Assembly: GCF_009858245.1 (NCBI RefSeq)
Contig: NZ_VMSB01000001.1
Location: forward strand, 1,550,001 to 1,614,000
From: Ornithinibacter aureus
GTDB taxonomy: Bacteria > Actinomycetota > Actinomycetes > Actinomycetales > Dermatophilaceae
Direction: 5' to 3'
DNA: 64,000 bases
Within the stretch, counting starts at the first letter, position 1. Every line of letters begins with the position of its first letter. The notes below the pieces were generated by a model. That model was not told where the DNA came from. It did not search any database and worked only from the letters and a program-made list of their open reading frames with translations. Position numbers and translations under genes: made by a program. Shown here piece by piece: positions 9,217 to 17,847 of the stretch.

Positions 9217-9861
9217 ATGCCCACGTCGAAGACCCCGCAGCCAGCCTCGGACCGCACCTCCACGCCCGACGTGGGCGACCCCGCGGCGCCGCACACCGGC
9301 ATCCGCCTCGACGCCACGAGCCTGCGCGTCCTGGCCCACCCCCTGCGCTCCCGCCTGCTCTCCCAGCTGCGGGTCGGCGGGCCGGCAACCGCCACCGACC
9401 TCGCCGCCACCCTCGGCACCAACTCGGGCGCCACGTCCTACCACCTGCGCAAGCTGGAGTCGGTGGGCCTGGTCGCCGACACCGGCGAGGGCGAGGGCAA
9501 GCGTCGGCTGTGGCGCGCCGCCACCGACTTCCACAGCTACTACCCGAGCGACTTCGAGGGCGACGAGGACTCCGAGACGGCGCTGAACTGGCTGGCCCGC
9601 GACTACGTGCGGCACTTCAGCGAGCAGGCCGAGCGCTGGGTCGACGTCTCCCCCGGCTGGCCGGGCGACTGGCAGGACGCCTGCGGCAGCAGCGACGACA
9701 TGGTGCTGCTCACCGCCCCCCAGCTCCAGGCGATGCGTGACGAGATCAGCGAGGTCGTCGGCCGCTACCGGCGCGTCGGACAGGGCAACCCCGACGCCAA
9801 GCGGATCGCGGTCTACCTCTTCGCCTACGCGCTGGACCTCGACAAGGCACCCTCCCGGTGA
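9217..9861 (+). CDS. ArsR/HTH_20-type winged-helix transcriptional regulator
   Basis: A 214-residue regulator. Residues 30-100 form a winged helix: [19 protein letters not shown], then the recognition region [23 protein letters not shown] and the wing KRRLWRAA. The C-terminal half (about 110 residues, Trp- and acid-rich) is likely the effector-binding or dimerisation part and has no cysteine pair typical of metal sensors. The ATG at 9217 has no ribosome site and sits six bases after a -10-like box, which suggests a leaderless mRNA. It overlaps the MFS gene by four bases (GTGA), so it probably controls that exporter. Confidence 0.85.
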   Translation: MPTSKTPQPASDRTSTPDVGDPAAPHTGIRLDATSLRVLAHPLRSRLLSQLRVGGPATATDLAATLGTNSGATSYHLRKLESVGLVADTGEGEGKRRLWRAATDFHSYYPSDFEGDEDSETALNWLARDYVRHFSEQAERWVDVSPGWPGDWQDACGSSDDMVLLTAPQLQAMRDEISEVVGRYRRVGQGNPDAKRIAVYLFAYALDLDKAPSR

Positions 9862-11162
9862 GCCCCGTCCTCACTCCTCGCGAGGCCGAGCGCCGGCTCT
9901 ACCTGCTGACGACGACCCGCTGGCTGCCCGTCGGGTTCATCGTCGGCATCATCATCCTGCTCCAGACGGGTCGCGGGTTGACCGTCGCCCAGGCTGCGTC
10001 GTCCTTCGCCATCGGCGGTCTCGTGACCTTTGCCCTCGAGCTGCCGACGAGCGGTTTCGCGGATGCCGTGGGGCGGCGGCCGGTGTACCTCGCCGCCGCG
10101 GCGCTCGGGGTCGTCGCCGCCGTCGGGATCGCGCTCGCCCAGTCGTTCTGGTGGTTCGTGGCGGCCGCCGTGGTCACGGGGGCGTTCCGCGCCCTGGACT
10201 CCGGGCCGCTCGAGGCGTGGTTCGTCGATGCCGTGCACGCCACGATGTCCGGGGTCGACGTCGACCGGCAGCTCTCCCGGGCGGGCTCGGTGCTGGGTGG
10301 GGCCATCGCCGTGGGTGCCCTCGCCTCCGGCGGACTCATCTGGTGGGACCCGGTGCGCACGGTCTTCGGCGTCTCGGGTGTCTCCGCCCTCGATGCCGCG
10401 GCGTGGGTCAGCGCGGCCCTGACGGTGGTTCACCTCGTTGCCGCCGCAGCGTTGATGACCGAGCAGCGCCCGCCTGCGGCGGCTGGTCGCTCCCGGTGGT
10501 CGCACGCACTGTCCGAGGCGCGCACCACCCCCGTGGTCATCGCGGGCGGGTTGCGCCTGCTGGCCACCAACCGCGTGCTGCTGGCCCTGGTCGGCGTCGA
10601 GGTGTTCTGGTCGGTCGGCATGATCACCTTCGAGTCGCTCATGCCGCTGCGCCTGGAGGAGCTCGTCGGCTCCGCGGAGCGGGCGGGAGCCCTGGTCGGG
10701 CCGGTGTCGGCCGCCGGGTGGGGGCTGTTCGCCGTGGGCTCGTGGCTGGCCGGTGTCACGTCAGGGCGCATCGGCGTCGCCCGAGCGGCCATGGTGGGGC
10801 GAGTGCTCAATGCGTTCGGGGCCGTGGTCATGGGGCTGGTCGCCGGCCCGGTCGCGCTGGTCGCGGCCTACCTGTTCACCTACTCCATGCACGGGATGAA
10901 CGGCCCGCCCCACGCGGCGCTGCTCCACCGGCAGGCGACGTCCGCCAACCGCGCCACCGTGCTGTCGATCAACTCGATGATGGCCTTCCTCGCCTTCGCC
11001 GTGGCCGCTCCCCTCGTCGGCACCCTCGCCGACCGGGCGTCCATCAGCACCGCCATGGTCACCGCCGGCGCGATCAGCCTGCTCGGCGTGGCCTGCTACG
11101 TCCCTGCCCGGCGTCAGGAGCGCGGCAGGGCGTCGCTGGAGACCAGTGTGGTGGCGCACTGA
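9858..11162 (+). CDS. MFS transporter, probable drug/metabolite exporter
   Basis: A 434-residue integral membrane protein with about 12 hydrophobic segments. The MFS motif A between helices 2 and 3 is recognisable (SGFADAVGRRPVYLAAAALG). The GTG start overlaps the stop of the ArsR-type regulator, forming a regulator-exporter pair. The substrate cannot be inferred. A Gln/Arg-rich cytosolic loop near the middle (TEQRPPAAAGRSRW) separates the two six-helix halves. Confidence 0.87.
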   Translation: MSPVLTPREAERRLYLLTTTRWLPVGFIVGIIILLQTGRGLTVAQAASSFAIGGLVTFALELPTSGFADAVGRRPVYLAAAALGVVAAVGIALAQSFWWFVAAAVVTGAFRALDSGPLEAWFVDAVHATMSGVDVDRQLSRAGSVLGGAIAVGALASGGLIWWDPVRTVFGVSGVSALDAAAWVSAALTVVHLVAAAALMTEQRPPAAAGRSRWSHALSEARTTPVVIAGGLRLLATNRVLLALVGVEVFWSVGMITFESLMPLRLEELVGSAERAGALVGPVSAAGWGLFAVGSWLAGVTSGRIGVARAAMVGRVLNAFGAVVMGLVAGPVALVAAYLFTYSMHGMNGPPHAALLHRQATSANRATVLSINSMMAFLAFAVAAPLVGTLADRASISTAMVTAGAISLLGVACYVPARRQERGRASLETSVVAH

Positions 11163-11196
11163 CGTGCGGCACCGCCGGCCTGTCACGCTGGTGGGC

Positions 11197-11871
11197 ATGA
11201 AGCACTTCCTGCTCGGTGTCGGCGCCACCCTGGCCACGATGGCCCTCGCCCTCGTCGTCCTGCTCCTCACCCTCGGGTCCGGCAACGGCGAGCCGATCGC
11301 GGCGCCCAGCCCGACGGCATCCGACCCGGGGACGGACACGGGGCCGCAGCCGCCCGCCGACCTGACCGCCGACGAGACGTGGCTCGGCACCGTCGACCTG
11401 CGCGGCTCCGACGTCGTGTCGGCCGATGCGACGCTCACCGACGTCGTGGCCACCGGGTCCGGGGTCCGGTTCTCCGAGAGCGGCCTGCGCGCCGAGCGGC
11501 TCGACCTCGACGCCACCCTGCCGTTCGCCACGGTCGCCACCCAGATCGGCGACGGGGTCCGGCTGTACGACGCCGGTGACGGGCTCGCGGGCATCGAACG
11601 CGCCGTGACCATCCTCGGCCGGGACCTCACGGTGCGAGCTGAGGGAACGGTGGTCGCCGACGGCGGTCAGCTGCTCATCGAGCCCCGCACCGTCGACCTC
11701 GGCGGGCCGGACTTCCTCGACAGCGCCCTCAGTTCGTTGGCGCGCAGCCTCGTGACGATCCGCCAGCCCGTGCCGGGTGTGCCGGACGGGCTGGCCCTCA
11801 CCGACGTGACTGTCACACCGGCCGGGTTCGACGCCTCGCTCTCCGGCAGCGACGTCACGATCGGTCGCTGA
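11197..11871 (+). CDS. LmeA-like (DUF2993) exported lipid-binding protein
   Basis: A 224-residue protein with an N-terminal hydrophobic segment at residues 3-26 and a Pro/Thr-rich linker, followed by a DUF2993/LmeA-like domain (TVDLRGSDVVSADATLTDV, GLRAERLDLDATLPFATVATQIGDG in pieces, ending VTPAGFDASLSGSDVTIGR). The mycobacterial member LmeA is a periplasmic phospholipid-binding protein involved in lipomannan elongation; the same role is only an inference here. The ATG at 11197 is chosen because the hydrophobic segment follows it directly. It is 34 bases downstream of the MFS gene. Confidence 0.75.
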   Translation: MKHFLLGVGATLATMALALVVLLLTLGSGNGEPIAAPSPTASDPGTDTGPQPPADLTADETWLGTVDLRGSDVVSADATLTDVVATGSGVRFSESGLRAERLDLDATLPFATVATQIGDGVRLYDAGDGLAGIERAVTILGRDLTVRAEGTVVADGGQLLIEPRTVDLGGPDFLDSALSSLARSLVTIRQPVPGVPDGLALTDVTVTPAGFDASLSGSDVTIGR

Positions 11872-11905
11872 GTCACAGCCGCCCGACCACGTGCACCGTC
11901 CCGGA

Positions 11906-11968
11906 ATCGACCAATAGGTCACTGCGGGGAACGGCCAGCCATGTACCCCGAGTGACCTATTGGTCGAT
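11906..11968. terminator. Bidirectional terminator with 18-base perfect arms
   Basis: Arms 11906-11923 (ATCGACCAATAGGTCACT) and 11951-11968 are exact reverse complements. Nested CGGGG/CCCCG pairing extends the stem. It sits between the convergent LmeA-like gene (ends 11871) and the amylase gene (ends 11980). The arm is unusually AT-containing for this genome. Confidence 0.8.
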
Positions 11969-11979
11969 GTGGGTACACG

Positions 11980-14900
11980 TCACTCGCTCGTGACGCTCAC
12001 CTCGTGGGTGACCGAGTCGTAGACGAACGTCGTCGTCGCCCCGTCCGCCGGGACCGTCACGCTCACGTTGTCCGCGGGGTAGCTCTCGTCGAAGGACAAC
12101 CCGTGCGCCACCTTGAACTCCCACGTGCCCGCCGGGATCTTCGTCGTGATGATCGCGTAGATGCCGTCGCCGTCCTTGTCCTGCAGCCACGGCCGCATGC
12201 ACTCCGGCTTCCAGTCCCCGCCGCAGCCGAGCTCTGACTGGAACGACCCGGGCACGGTGATGATCGGGTCCTCCTCGTCCGAGACGGCCCAGTGGGTGGT
12301 CGGGTCGTAGTAGAACGACGCCGTGCCGTCGGCCGTCTCCATCGAGATGTTGCCGCCCTCGCGCACGCCACCCTCGCCGTAGTTCTCGGTCCAGGCGCGG
12401 TCGAGAGCGGCCTTGTACGCGTACGGGCCGACCGGCAGGGTGACCCCCTGCTTCTTCCAGATCTTGTCCGTGCCGTCCAGGCTCATCTGGGCCTGGTCAC
12501 ACCACGGCTCCCAGTCGGCCGGGCACCCCATCTCGGAGTTCAGCGTCCCGGCGATCGCGACGGTGCCGGGCTGGTTCGCTGCCGGGTCACCGTTCTCGGG
12601 GACCGTGCGCGAGGGCGCACCGACGACCTGCGTCCACGAGGAGTCACCGGCGACCCGGCCCGCGGCATCCTTGACGACGGCCCGGTACTCCAGCGGCGTG
12701 GACAGCGGCAGTGCGGACACGTCGTGGAAGACGCGGAACGGTGCGTTGTCGTCGGTGCCGAGCGGCTGCCACTGCTTCGCCCCCAGCTGGCGCCACAGGA
12801 ACGTCGTCTGCGCGAAGGTGCTCGCCTCGACGTCGGCCCTGATCTCGGACCGGCCGTTCACCCCACGCTCGGGCAGGACGACCTCGACGGTCGGGGCCGC
12901 GCCGGAGGTGCTGATCGGCTTGTTGGCACGCCACACGCTGACGCTGAGCGGCGGCACCGTGACCTTGACCGTCCCGTCAGCGGACGGCTTGACCGCCGTG
13001 TCGGTGCCGAACAGCGGGGTGAACACCGCCCCCTTGCCCTTGGTCCAGGTCGGGAAGGATGCCGTGGCGGGCGTGGTGCCGTTGTTCGCGGCGACGACGT
13101 ACTCGACGCGACCGGCATCCTTGCCTCCCTTGCCCTTCCCCTTGCTTGCGTTGCCCTTGCCCTTGGTGTCCGAGCCGATCCGGGAGAACGCGAAGATGCC
13201 GGAGCCGTCGGTGTCGTACCGAGCGATCTGGGCACCGTCCGCGAGCGCCGGGTGCGCAGCCCTGACCTGGGAGAGCTTCTTCACGTGGGTGTAGAGGGGG
13301 TGCTTGGTGTCGTAGCGGTCCCTCGATCCCTCGGGGCCACCGAGCACGGTCTCGGTGTTGTAGAGCTCGACCTGGCTGGCGAACATGTCCTCGCGAGCGG
13401 CCTGGTCCCCACCGGTGCTGACGAAGCCCTGCTCGTCGCCGTAGTAGGTCACGGGGTTGCCGCGCGTGGTGAACATCAGCGACTGGGCGAGCTTGACGCG
13501 TGCCAGGTGCTCGGCCTCGCTCTGCCCGTCGCGTGCCAGGAACATCGAGGCGCGGCCCATGTCGTGGTTCCCGAGGAAGGTCGGCAACTGGTAGGCGTTG
13601 CTGTCGGCGTCGGTGTACCAGTCGTCCTTGGCGAAGAAGTCGCCCAGCACGTCGGTCGGGTTGCCCTTGGCGAAGTCGACACCCTGCTGCTGGAAGCCGA
13701 AGTCGAGCGTGGCCTGCAGCTTGCCGGCGGTCGTGTACTCCGACATCACCGCGGGGTTGCCGTCGTAGACCTCACCGAAGGCGAAGAAGTCGTCGTTGCC
13801 GATGCGGTCGGCCGCGCCGAGGATGTCGGGCACGAACTGCTGCCAGAACTCGAGGTTGACGTGCTTCACGGTGTCGATCCTGAAGCCGTCGATCCCGAAC
13901 TCGACCCAGGTCTTGTAGATCTCACCCATGCCGTCGACGACCTCGGGGCGCTCGGTGAACAGGTCGTCGAGGCCGATGAAGTCGCCGTACGTCGAGGACT
14001 CACCGGCGAAGGTCGAGTCGCCCCGGTTGTGGTACATCGTCGGGTCGTTGAGCCAGGACGGGGTCTTGGCGTCCTCGTCCCCCTCGGCGAGGAACGGGGT
14101 GTACGGGAAGGATCCGGCATCGAGCTCGGGCCACTCGGCGGCCGGCTTGCTCACGTGGTCGCGGTCGTCGAACGGCTCGCCGGCGGCATCCTCGTACGGG
14201 TACGCCTTCTTGGAGCGGTAGGTGTACTGCTTCTCCTCGTAGTCGATGACGTCGGCGGTGTGGTTGGTGATGATGTCGAAGAAGACCTTCATCCCCTTGG
14301 CGTGCGCGGCGTCGATGAGGTCCTTCATGTCCTCGTTGGTCCCGAGGTGCGGGTCGATCTGGGTGAAGTCGGTGATCCAGTACCCGTGGTAGCCGGCGCT
14401 CTCCTGACCGGGGGCGCCCTGAACCGGCTTGTTCTTGAAGCTGGGGGTGAGCCAGATCGCGGTGGTGCCCATGCCCTTGATGTAGTCGAGCTTCTCGGTG
14501 ATGCCCTTGAGGTCACCACCGTGGTAGAAGCCCTTGTGGGTCGGGTCGTAGCCGGTCGTCAGCGGCCCTCCCGTGAGCCCGCCCTGGTCGTTGGCGGTGG
14601 AGCCGTTGGCGAAACGGTCTGCCATGACGAAGTAGAAGCGCTCGCGCGTGAGGGCGGAGCGCAGCGAGTCCTCGGCCAGCGCGGCATCCGCCGACGTGGT
14701 GTCCTCGTCGAGGTCCGCGGGGGCGAAGGTGACGATGTTGGTGGCGTCGTCGAAGGTGAACTCGATGGATGCCGGCCCGGCGAGCAGCAGCGGGATGTTG
14801 TCGCCGTTGAAGGTGCCACCCGCACCGTAGTTCTCGTCCCATCCGTCGTTGAGGGCCACCTTGAACTTGAAGTCACCCTCCGGAACCTCGAAGGTGCCCT

Positions 14901-15108
14901 TGTAGATGTCGGTGTCGCCGACACGGGACAGCTCGCTCTGGGTGCACGCAGGGTCCCAGTCGTCCGGACACCCGACCTCGCTCTGCAGGTCGCCCACCAG
15001 GGCGACGGATGCCGTGGCCGCCTCTGCGGGCACGGCCGTCAGGAGCGCTGGGGTGAGCGCCACCGCGCCACCGATCAGGACGGCAGTCAGGCGTCGGGGT
15101 GCGGGCAT
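11980..15108 (-). CDS. Secreted GH13 alpha-amylase with three X25-like modules
   Basis: A 1042-residue exported amylase/pullulanase-type enzyme. A signal peptide (MPAPRRLTAVLIGG through AEAA) is followed by an X25-like starch-associated module (VALVGDLQSEVGC...DW.P.C), then the GH13 barrel. Its motifs DIITNH, GFRIDTVKHV (nucleophile Asp), FAFGEV (acid/base Glu) and FLGNHD are intact. A Gly/Lys-rich insert (KGKGNASKGKGKGGK) interrupts the C-terminal beta domain. A Fn3-like stretch and two further X25-like modules, each with a GC..DW.P.C cysteine pair, follow. The ATG at 15108 has a GGAGGAG at the right spacing, better than the ATG at 15141. It degrades extracellular starch or related glucans. 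Confidence 0.92.
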   Translation of the reverse strand: MPAPRRLTAVLIGGAVALTPALLTAVPAEAATASVALVGDLQSEVGCPDDWDPACTQSELSRVGDTDIYKGTFEVPEGDFKFKVALNDGWDENYGAGGTFNGDNIPLLLAGPASIEFTFDDATNIVTFAPADLDEDTTSADAALAEDSLRSALTRERFYFVMADRFANGSTANDQGGLTGGPLTTGYDPTHKGFYHGGDLKGITEKLDYIKGMGTTAIWLTPSFKNKPVQGAPGQESAGYHGYWITDFTQIDPHLGTNEDMKDLIDAAHAKGMKVFFDIITNHTADVIDYEEKQYTYRSKKAYPYEDAAGEPFDDRDHVSKPAAEWPELDAGSFPYTPFLAEGDEDAKTPSWLNDPTMYHNRGDSTFAGESSTYGDFIGLDDLFTERPEVVDGMGEIYKTWVEFGIDGFRIDTVKHVNLEFWQQFVPDILGAADRIGNDDFFAFGEVYDGNPAVMSEYTTAGKLQATLDFGFQQQGVDFAKGNPTDVLGDFFAKDDWYTDADSNAYQLPTFLGNHDMGRASMFLARDGQSEAEHLARVKLAQSLMFTTRGNPVTYYGDEQGFVSTGGDQAAREDMFASQVELYNTETVLGGPEGSRDRYDTKHPLYTHVKKLSQVRAAHPALADGAQIARYDTDGSGIFAFSRIGSDTKGKGNASKGKGKGGKDAGRVEYVVAANNGTTPATASFPTWTKGKGAVFTPLFGTDTAVKPSADGTVKVTVPPLSVSVWRANKPISTSGAAPTVEVVLPERGVNGRSEIRADVEASTFAQTTFLWRQLGAKQWQPLGTDDNAPFRVFHDVSALPLSTPLEYRAVVKDAAGRVAGDSSWTQVVGAPSRTVPENGDPAANQPGTVAIAGTLNSEMGCPADWEPWCDQAQMSLDGTDKIWKKQGVTLPVGPYAYKAALDRAWTENYGEGGVREGGNISMETADGTASFYYDPTTHWAVSDEEDPIITVPGSFQSELGCGGDWKPECMRPWLQDKDGDGIYAIITTKIPAGTWEFKVAHGLSFDESYPADNVSVTVPADGATTTFVYDSVTHEVSVTSE

Positions 15109-15170
15109 CGGTGCTCCTCCATCAGAACCGCGCGACGGCATGGGCGCACGGACGGCGTTGATCCACGCTG

Positions 15171-15196
15171 GACACTAGCTGCGTAAACGCTTCACA
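15171..15196 (-). promoter_or_regulatory. Putative amylase promoter with LacI-type operator
   Basis: The minus strand reads GTGAAGCGTTTACGC just upstream of a -10-like TAGTGT (15171-15176). The AAGCGTTT core resembles the AA-CG-TT operators of LacI/MalR-family repressors and lies about 75-85 bases before the amylase ATG. Repression by a maltose- or glucose-linked LacI-type regulator is an inference. Confidence 0.4.
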
Positions 15197-15287
15197 TGAA
15201 GGGCTGAGGCACAGAACTTACGATTCCTTGACCATCACTTGGTGTTCGCGTGGGACGGCAGGGCCTCCTCGAGCGCGTCGGCACCGC

Positions 15288-15698
15288 TCAGATCAGGCCG
15301 AGCTGGCGCAGCAACGCCAGGTCGTCACCGATGATCCAGCGCTCGACGACCCGGCCGAGCGAGTCGAACCGGCGAAAGGTCATCGCCTCCCACGAGAGCG
15401 CGCGACCGGTCGGGGCGACACCCCGCAGCACACCCTGGTGGGTGCCCGTGTACCGCACCCGCACGGCGAGCAGGTCGTCCTCCGCGACGATGGCCTGCAC
15501 CAGGGCCTGCACATCAGGTAGGGCACGGCGGATCTCCGTCAGTACCTCGCGATGACCCGCGACATCCGGGGTGACGTGATCGGGCAGCCCGTGCACCACG
15601 GCCCCGGGGGCGTAGATCGCGAGGTACCCGTCGAGGTCTGCGCGGTTGAGGGCGTTGACCGCGTCGAGCGTGCGGGCCTTGTTGAGCTGCGCGTCCAT
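15288..15698 (-). CDS. SnoaL-like / ester cyclase family protein
   Basis: A 136-residue NTF2-fold protein of the SnoaL-like ester cyclase group. Recognisable pieces are ALNRADLDGYLAIYAPGAVVHG, the middle REVLTEIRRALPDVQALVQAIVAEDD, and FRRFDSLGRVVERWIIGDD near the C-terminus. The family contains polyketide cyclases and many uncharacterised small-molecule binders; no biosynthetic cluster surrounds it, so substrate and role are unknown. It lies 61 bases downstream of the ABC-F gene on the same strand. Confidence 0.8.
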   Translation of the reverse strand: MDAQLNKARTLDAVNALNRADLDGYLAIYAPGAVVHGLPDHVTPDVAGHREVLTEIRRALPDVQALVQAIVAEDDLLAVRVRYTGTHQGVLRGVAPTGRALSWEAMTFRRFDSLGRVVERWIIGDDLALLRQLGLI

Positions 15699-15759
15699 AC
15701 CTGCGGTCTCCCGCTGCCCTGACGGGGCAACAAGGGCGAGGCGGTGTGAGGTCCGCCCC

Positions 15760-17454
15760 TCAGCGAGCTCTGCCGACGCGCCCCTCGTCCCACACCGGCT
15801 CGTCGCTGGCGACGACGCGACCGTCGGACCGGAACACGAGGAACCGGTCGAGCCCCCGCGCGAACCACCGATCGTGAGTGACCGCCAGCACGGTGCCCTC
15901 GAAGGCGGCCAGGGCGTCCTCGAGGGCCTCGGCCGAGTGCAGGTCGAGGTTGTCGGTCGGCTCGTCGAGCAGCAGCAGGGTCGCCCCCGAGAGCTCGAGG
16001 AGCAGGATCTGCAACCGCGCCTGCTGCCCACCGGACAACGTCTCGAAGGTCTGCTCGGACGCCTTTGCCAAGCCGTACCGGTCCAACGCGCGTGCGGCGA
16101 CCTCACGCGGCATCCCGGCCCGGTGCTCGTCCCCGCGGTGGAGGATCTCGAGCAGGGTGCGCCCGTGCAGGCTGGCGTGGTCGTGCGTCTGGGCGAACCA
16201 GCCGGGACGCACCCGGGACCCGAGCACCACCCGTCCGGCGTGCTCCACCGGGGCGGGGCGGATGTCGCCCACCGGCTCGTGCTCGCGATCGGGGTCGCTG
16301 CCGCCGGCCGCGAGGAGCCGCAGGAAGTGCGACTTCCCCGAGCCGTTGCTCCCGAGAACACCGATGCGCTCACCGAACCAGATCTCGGCGTCGAAGGGCT
16401 TCATGAGCTGCGCGCCGTCAACGCGAAGTTCGAGCCCGGTCACCACCACCGCACGCTTGGCGGTGCGCCCACCGGTGAGTCGCATGGTGACCTTCTGCCG
16501 CAGCGGCACGGCCTCGGGCGGCCCGGCCTCCTCGAACTTGCGCAGCCTGGTCTCGGCGGCCTGCAGGCGTGAAGCGAGCCCGTCGTTGTACGCCGCCTTC
16601 TGCCGGTACATCAGCACGAGGGCCTTGATCTTCGCGTGCTCCTCGTCCCATCGCCGCAGCAGCTCATCGAGCCGGTCGTTGCGGTCGGACCGGGCCTGGT
16701 CGTACGTCGTGAACCGCCCGGGGTGCACCCACACGGTGTTGCCACCGTGGCTGGGCTCCAGGGTCACGATCCGCGTCGCCACCCGGTCGAGCAGCTCACG
16801 GTCGTGGCTGACGAACAGCACGGTCTTCGGCGACTCGATGAGGCGTTCCTCGAGCCAGCGCTTGGCCGGGACGTCAAGGTAGTTGTCCGGCTCGTCGAGC
16901 ACGAGCACCTCCTCGGGCCCGCGCAGCAGCGACTCGAGCACGAGGCGCTTCTGTTCCCCGCCCGACAGCGTCGACACCTTGCGCCACTGGGCGCGCTCGA
17001 ACGCGGTGCCGATGGCCGCCACGGTGCACACGTCCCAGTGGGTCTCCCACTCGTACCCACCGACGTCACCCCAGTCGGCGAGCGCCTGCGCGTACGCGAG
17101 CTGGTCGGCCTCGGAGTCCCGCTCCATCATCATCAGCTCGGTGCGGTCGATCTCGGCGGCCGCGAGGCGAACCGCCTCCGGGGCCACCGACACGAGCAGG
17201 TCACGCACGGTGGTGTCGTCGCGCACCTTGCCGATGAACTGCCGCATGACCCCGAGACCGCCGCTGCGCGTCACCGCCCCGTCGGATGCCGTGAGGTCGC
17301 CGGCGAGGATGCGCAGCAGGGTGGTCTTCCCGGTGCCGTTCGGACCGATCAGGGCGACCTTGGCACCCTCCCCCACCCGGAAGGTGACGTCACGCAACAG
17401 TTCACGCCCGTCGGGGAGGGCGAAGCACACGGAGTTCACGTCGAGATGGCCCAC
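15760..17454 (-). CDS. ABC-F family ATPase
   Basis: A 564-residue soluble protein with two ABC ATPase domains and no membrane segments. The first has Walker A GPNGTGKTTLL, signature LSGGEQKRL and Walker B VLVLDEPDNYLD. The second has GSNGSGKSHFL, LSGGQQARL and LLLLDEPTDNLD. The charged interdomain linker (about residues 255-320) is the region by which ABC-F proteins contact the ribosomal E/P sites. It may be a translation factor or an antibiotic-target protector; which one cannot be told. The GTG start at 17454 fits the family N-terminus but lacks a clear ribosome site. Confidence 0.93.
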   Translation of the reverse strand: MGHLDVNSVCFALPDGRELLRDVTFRVGEGAKVALIGPNGTGKTTLLRILAGDLTASDGAVTRSGGLGVMRQFIGKVRDDTTVRDLLVSVAPEAVRLAAAEIDRTELMMMERDSEADQLAYAQALADWGDVGGYEWETHWDVCTVAAIGTAFERAQWRKVSTLSGGEQKRLVLESLLRGPEEVLVLDEPDNYLDVPAKRWLEERLIESPKTVLFVSHDRELLDRVATRIVTLEPSHGGNTVWVHPGRFTTYDQARSDRNDRLDELLRRWDEEHAKIKALVLMYRQKAAYNDGLASRLQAAETRLRKFEEAGPPEAVPLRQKVTMRLTGGRTAKRAVVVTGLELRVDGAQLMKPFDAEIWFGERIGVLGSNGSGKSHFLRLLAAGGSDPDREHEPVGDIRPAPVEHAGRVVLGSRVRPGWFAQTHDHASLHGRTLLEILHRGDEHRAGMPREVAARALDRYGLAKASEQTFETLSGGQQARLQILLLELSGATLLLLDEPTDNLDLHSAEALEDALAAFEGTVLAVTHDRWFARGLDRFLVFRSDGRVVASDEPVWDEGRVGRAR

Positions 17455-17487
17455 GAGGGACCAGTGTCCACGACGCAGGCCGCTGCC

Positions 17488-17847
17488 TCACCCGAGTTTC
17501 GCTGCCAGGTGCGCCGAGCGCGCCGTGAAGACGGCCAGGACCAGCAGCGGCAGGGTGGATGCCGTGACGATCTCCCAGCCGTGGGTCAGCTGGTGGCGCA
17601 CCGTCGACCAGCTGGGGCGGTGCCCCTCGTGGATGCGCTCGGCCACGATGCGCGCGTACCGCTCAGCGCCCCAGTACACCATCAGCGTGATGAGGACCGC
17701 CACGATCACCTTGCCGGCGGAGTCCGCGTGCGAGGCCGACATGACGGCCGAGCTGACGATGACTCCGTAGATGCCGGCCGCGGTCGCCTCCTGGTTGCCA
17801 CCGGTGACGTGCGGCCTGGGGCACCGAGGGAGTCCAGCCGGAGTCAT
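17488..17847 (-). CDS. Small membrane protein of unknown function
   Basis: A 119-residue protein with three candidate hydrophobic segments: GIYGVIVSSAVMSA (weak), VIVAVLITLMVYWGAE and TASTLPLLVLAVFTA. A conserved-looking amphipathic loop (AERYARIVAERIHEGHRPSW) lies between the last two. Similar small membrane proteins occur widely in actinobacteria without assigned function. Its ATG overlaps the truA stop by four bases (ATGA), supporting a real, coupled gene. I do not recognise a function. Confidence 0.65.
   Translation of the reverse strand: MTPAGLPRCPRPHVTGGNQEATAAGIYGVIVSSAVMSASHADSAGKVIVAVLITLMVYWGAERYARIVAERIHEGHRPSWSTVRHQLTHGWEIVTASTLPLLVLAVFTARSAHLAAKLG

Noticed and set aside
12292-15186. 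A 964-codon plus-strand frame opposite the amylase gene
   Set aside because: Antisense shadow of the amylase; composition is Arg/Gly/Val/Leu-rich with no domain.
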